Positions 62,660 to 64,000 of a stretch of 64,000 nucleotides of DNA are shown in pieces. The translations under genes and the position numbers were made by a program. The notes under the pieces are model-generated. The model made no database searches and was not told the origin of the DNA. It was given only the letters and a program-made list of their open reading frames with translations. The stretch is from Bacillus sp. CHD6a (GTDB lineage Bacteria > Bacillota > Bacilli > Bacillales > Bacillaceae_I), in the NCBI RefSeq assembly GCF_001293645.1, contig NZ_LBMD01000021.1:20290-84289 (forward strand). The letters are read 5' to 3'. The number at the start of each line of letters is the position of its first letter. Position 1 is the first letter of the stretch.

Positions 62660-63904
62660 ATGAAATACTTATTGATTTCCCTATTGGCGATAACTGTTGT
62701 TTTCACACCTTTAACTAGTTTTTCTGCAGCAACCGAACAACCTAAAGTTGCTTTTACAAGATACCATTCCTTATGGTTGTTTGATGGGACGAAGGAAGTC
62801 CCCTTGCAAGAAAACATTGATGTAGGAAAATTCAGTTGGTCAAATGACGGCAAATGGCTTGTTTATGAAGCAAAACAGGTCGATCTGCCATCAGATTCTG
62901 AGGAATATGATATCTGGTTATATAATACTGAAACCATGAGTTCGAGTAAACTAAAAATTGCCGGGCATGATCCACAGTGGAATCCCGTCGACCATACATT
63001 TGCTTTTCTGACAGGGTCCATTCTATGTGTGGTGGAACTCACTTCCGGAACACCTATTATTCATCAGCTTACAGGTGGTGTATCTAGTTTCAATTGGGAT
63101 GCGGAAGGTGTCAACTTAATTGCATCTGCCAGCGCTGCTTTGTTTCCTGATGGCTGGAGTCACCCAAGACTTTACGAAGTTCATTGGGGTGTAGAGAAAG
63201 AAGCACATGAAATGGATGTAAAAGTAACACCGCTTCACACGGTTTCGTCGCCTCTAAAATACGAGGACACTTCTATTTTAGCAGTAGATGTAGAGGATTT
63301 TTCTTGGTCTCATGACGGGAAAAGCTTAGCCATGGTGGTTACGCCTACAGCCTCGTGGTCAGCTGACAGCAATATGCTGAGTGTGTATGTAAAAGAGAAC
63401 AAACTTTTTATTCCGCTTGGAGAAATGTTACTTGATCCCAACTGGATAAAATGGGCGCCGACTAAACCTCTTCTTGCCTCCATTCAGGGCGGCGGCAGGA
63501 TGACCAGTGGCGATGTGAAAAATAAAGTGCTGATGACAAGTACCATCATCCCTAATTATAAAAAAGCACATACCCCAAACGGGTTTGCGGATGTAGATTT
63601 TGACTGGGTGGACGATGAAAAGATTGTGGTGGCTCGAGGGCGTGAGACCAGTGAAAGCTCTGAGAAATTTGTTTCTTCTTTATATTTGGTAGGCTTGAAG
63701 GAAAAAGAAGAAGCAGTTAAGATTCTGGAAACGCCAGAAGGTTATTCTGATGGAGAACCTGTAGTGTTGCGAGAGGGTTCATCGTTGACTTGGATCCGAG
63801 AAGATGCAGATGGCAGGAGGCATGTTTGGATGAGTAAAGTTGATGGTTCTGACGGTAGGATGCTTGTGGAGAATGTGTTTGATGTGGTTTGGTTTGGGAA
63901 GTGA
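62660..63904 (+). CDS. Secreted beta-propeller (TolB-like) protein
   Basis: A 414-residue exported protein from the ATG at 62660 (AGGAGGACTTTATC upstream). A signal peptide spans about 1-23 (LISLLAITVVFTPLTSFSAA), with no lipobox. The mature protein is a string of blade-like repeats, such as FSWSNDGKWLVYEA, FNWDAEGVNLIASAS and FSWSHDGKSLAMVV, that fit a TolB/WD40-type propeller. It resembles YycO/YtsC-type extracellular propellers by fold only. Function unknown. It is divergent from the glucosidase gene. Confidence 0.7.
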   Translation: MKYLLISLLAITVVFTPLTSFSAATEQPKVAFTRYHSLWLFDGTKEVPLQENIDVGKFSWSNDGKWLVYEAKQVDLPSDSEEYDIWLYNTETMSSSKLKIAGHDPQWNPVDHTFAFLTGSILCVVELTSGTPIIHQLTGGVSSFNWDAEGVNLIASASAALFPDGWSHPRLYEVHWGVEKEAHEMDVKVTPLHTVSSPLKYEDTSILAVDVEDFSWSHDGKSLAMVVTPTASWSADSNMLSVYVKENKLFIPLGEMLLDPNWIKWAPTKPLLASIQGGGRMTSGDVKNKVLMTSTIIPNYKKAHTPNGFADVDFDWVDDEKIVVARGRETSESSEKFVSSLYLVGLKEKEEAVKILETPEGYSDGEPVVLREGSSLTWIREDADGRRHVWMSKVDGSDGRMLVENVFDVVWFGK

Positions 63905-64000
63905 TTGTGAGGAATTCTATTGGACGGTTTTAGAGGATATGATTGGTTTTAGGGCGTAGAGAGGGGCTCTCTTTGACTGTTTTCATGATTTTGTTCGCAT
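63905..64000. other. Window end, no gene visible
   Basis: A short hairpin AGAGAG-GGG-CTCTCT at 63958-63972 might end the propeller gene. Nothing else is supported. Confidence 0.3.

Overview
The window is from a Firmicute of the family Bacillaceae. It carries the sporulation genes spo0A, spoIVB and the whole spoIIIA operon, B. subtilis-like gene order, AGGAGG-type ribosome binding sites and moderately low GC. The OLE RNA/oapA locus and a BCCT osmolyte carrier fit an alkaliphilic or halotolerant Bacillus-like lineage; a Sutcliffiella/B. cohnii-type organism is only a guess.

1-34 kb is conserved backbone, nearly all on the minus strand, so reading order runs from high to low coordinates. Nearest the left edge is the branched-chain keto-acid (bkd) operon: bkdR, ptb, bcd, buk, lpdV and a partial bkdAA, with a sigma-54 promoter before ptb. 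Next come yqzF, yqiK, a small yycC-like gene, spo0A (sigma-H promoter with Spo0A boxes) and spoIVB. Then follow recN, argR, yqxC, dxs, oapA, the OLE RNA, ispA, xseB, xseA, folD, nusB, yqhY, accC and accB. A NERD-domain gene and arrays of 21-bp repeats separate accB from the spoIIIA operon (AA to AH), and yqhV follows.

At about 33.9 kb the usual order (yqhV then efp) breaks. From there to 56 kb is an accessory region of mostly small, mostly minus-strand genes: a BCCT transporter, an Rrf2 regulator and nitroreductase with a large shared dyad, an SMR-like protein, a methyltransferase, six GNAT-type acetyltransferases, a secreted GlpQ, lipoproteins, a glycosyltransferase-like protein, an HExxH membrane protein, an S51 peptidase-like protein and a TetR/oxidoreductase pair. 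A class II lysyl-tRNA synthetase in this region lies behind a T-box leader.

56-64 kb is a sugar-type ABC transporter operon under a SAM-I (S-box) riboswitch, which suggests uptake of a methionine-salvage compound such as methylthioribose. A GH13 alpha-glucosidase with a LacI-type operator and a secreted beta-propeller protein follow.

Three families of non-coding repeats recur. One is a long inverted-repeat element with ends GCTGTTGAT/ATCAACAGC, found inside the bkd and spoIIIA operons and in the riboswitch leader. The second is a set of degenerate 21-bp CCGAA arrays. The third is a separate 20.5-bp TATCCAT array. The most notable points are the OLE RNA locus, the S-box on a sugar-type transporter, the T-box on a LysRS, the helically phased arrays, and a spoIIIAD gene without a standard start codon.
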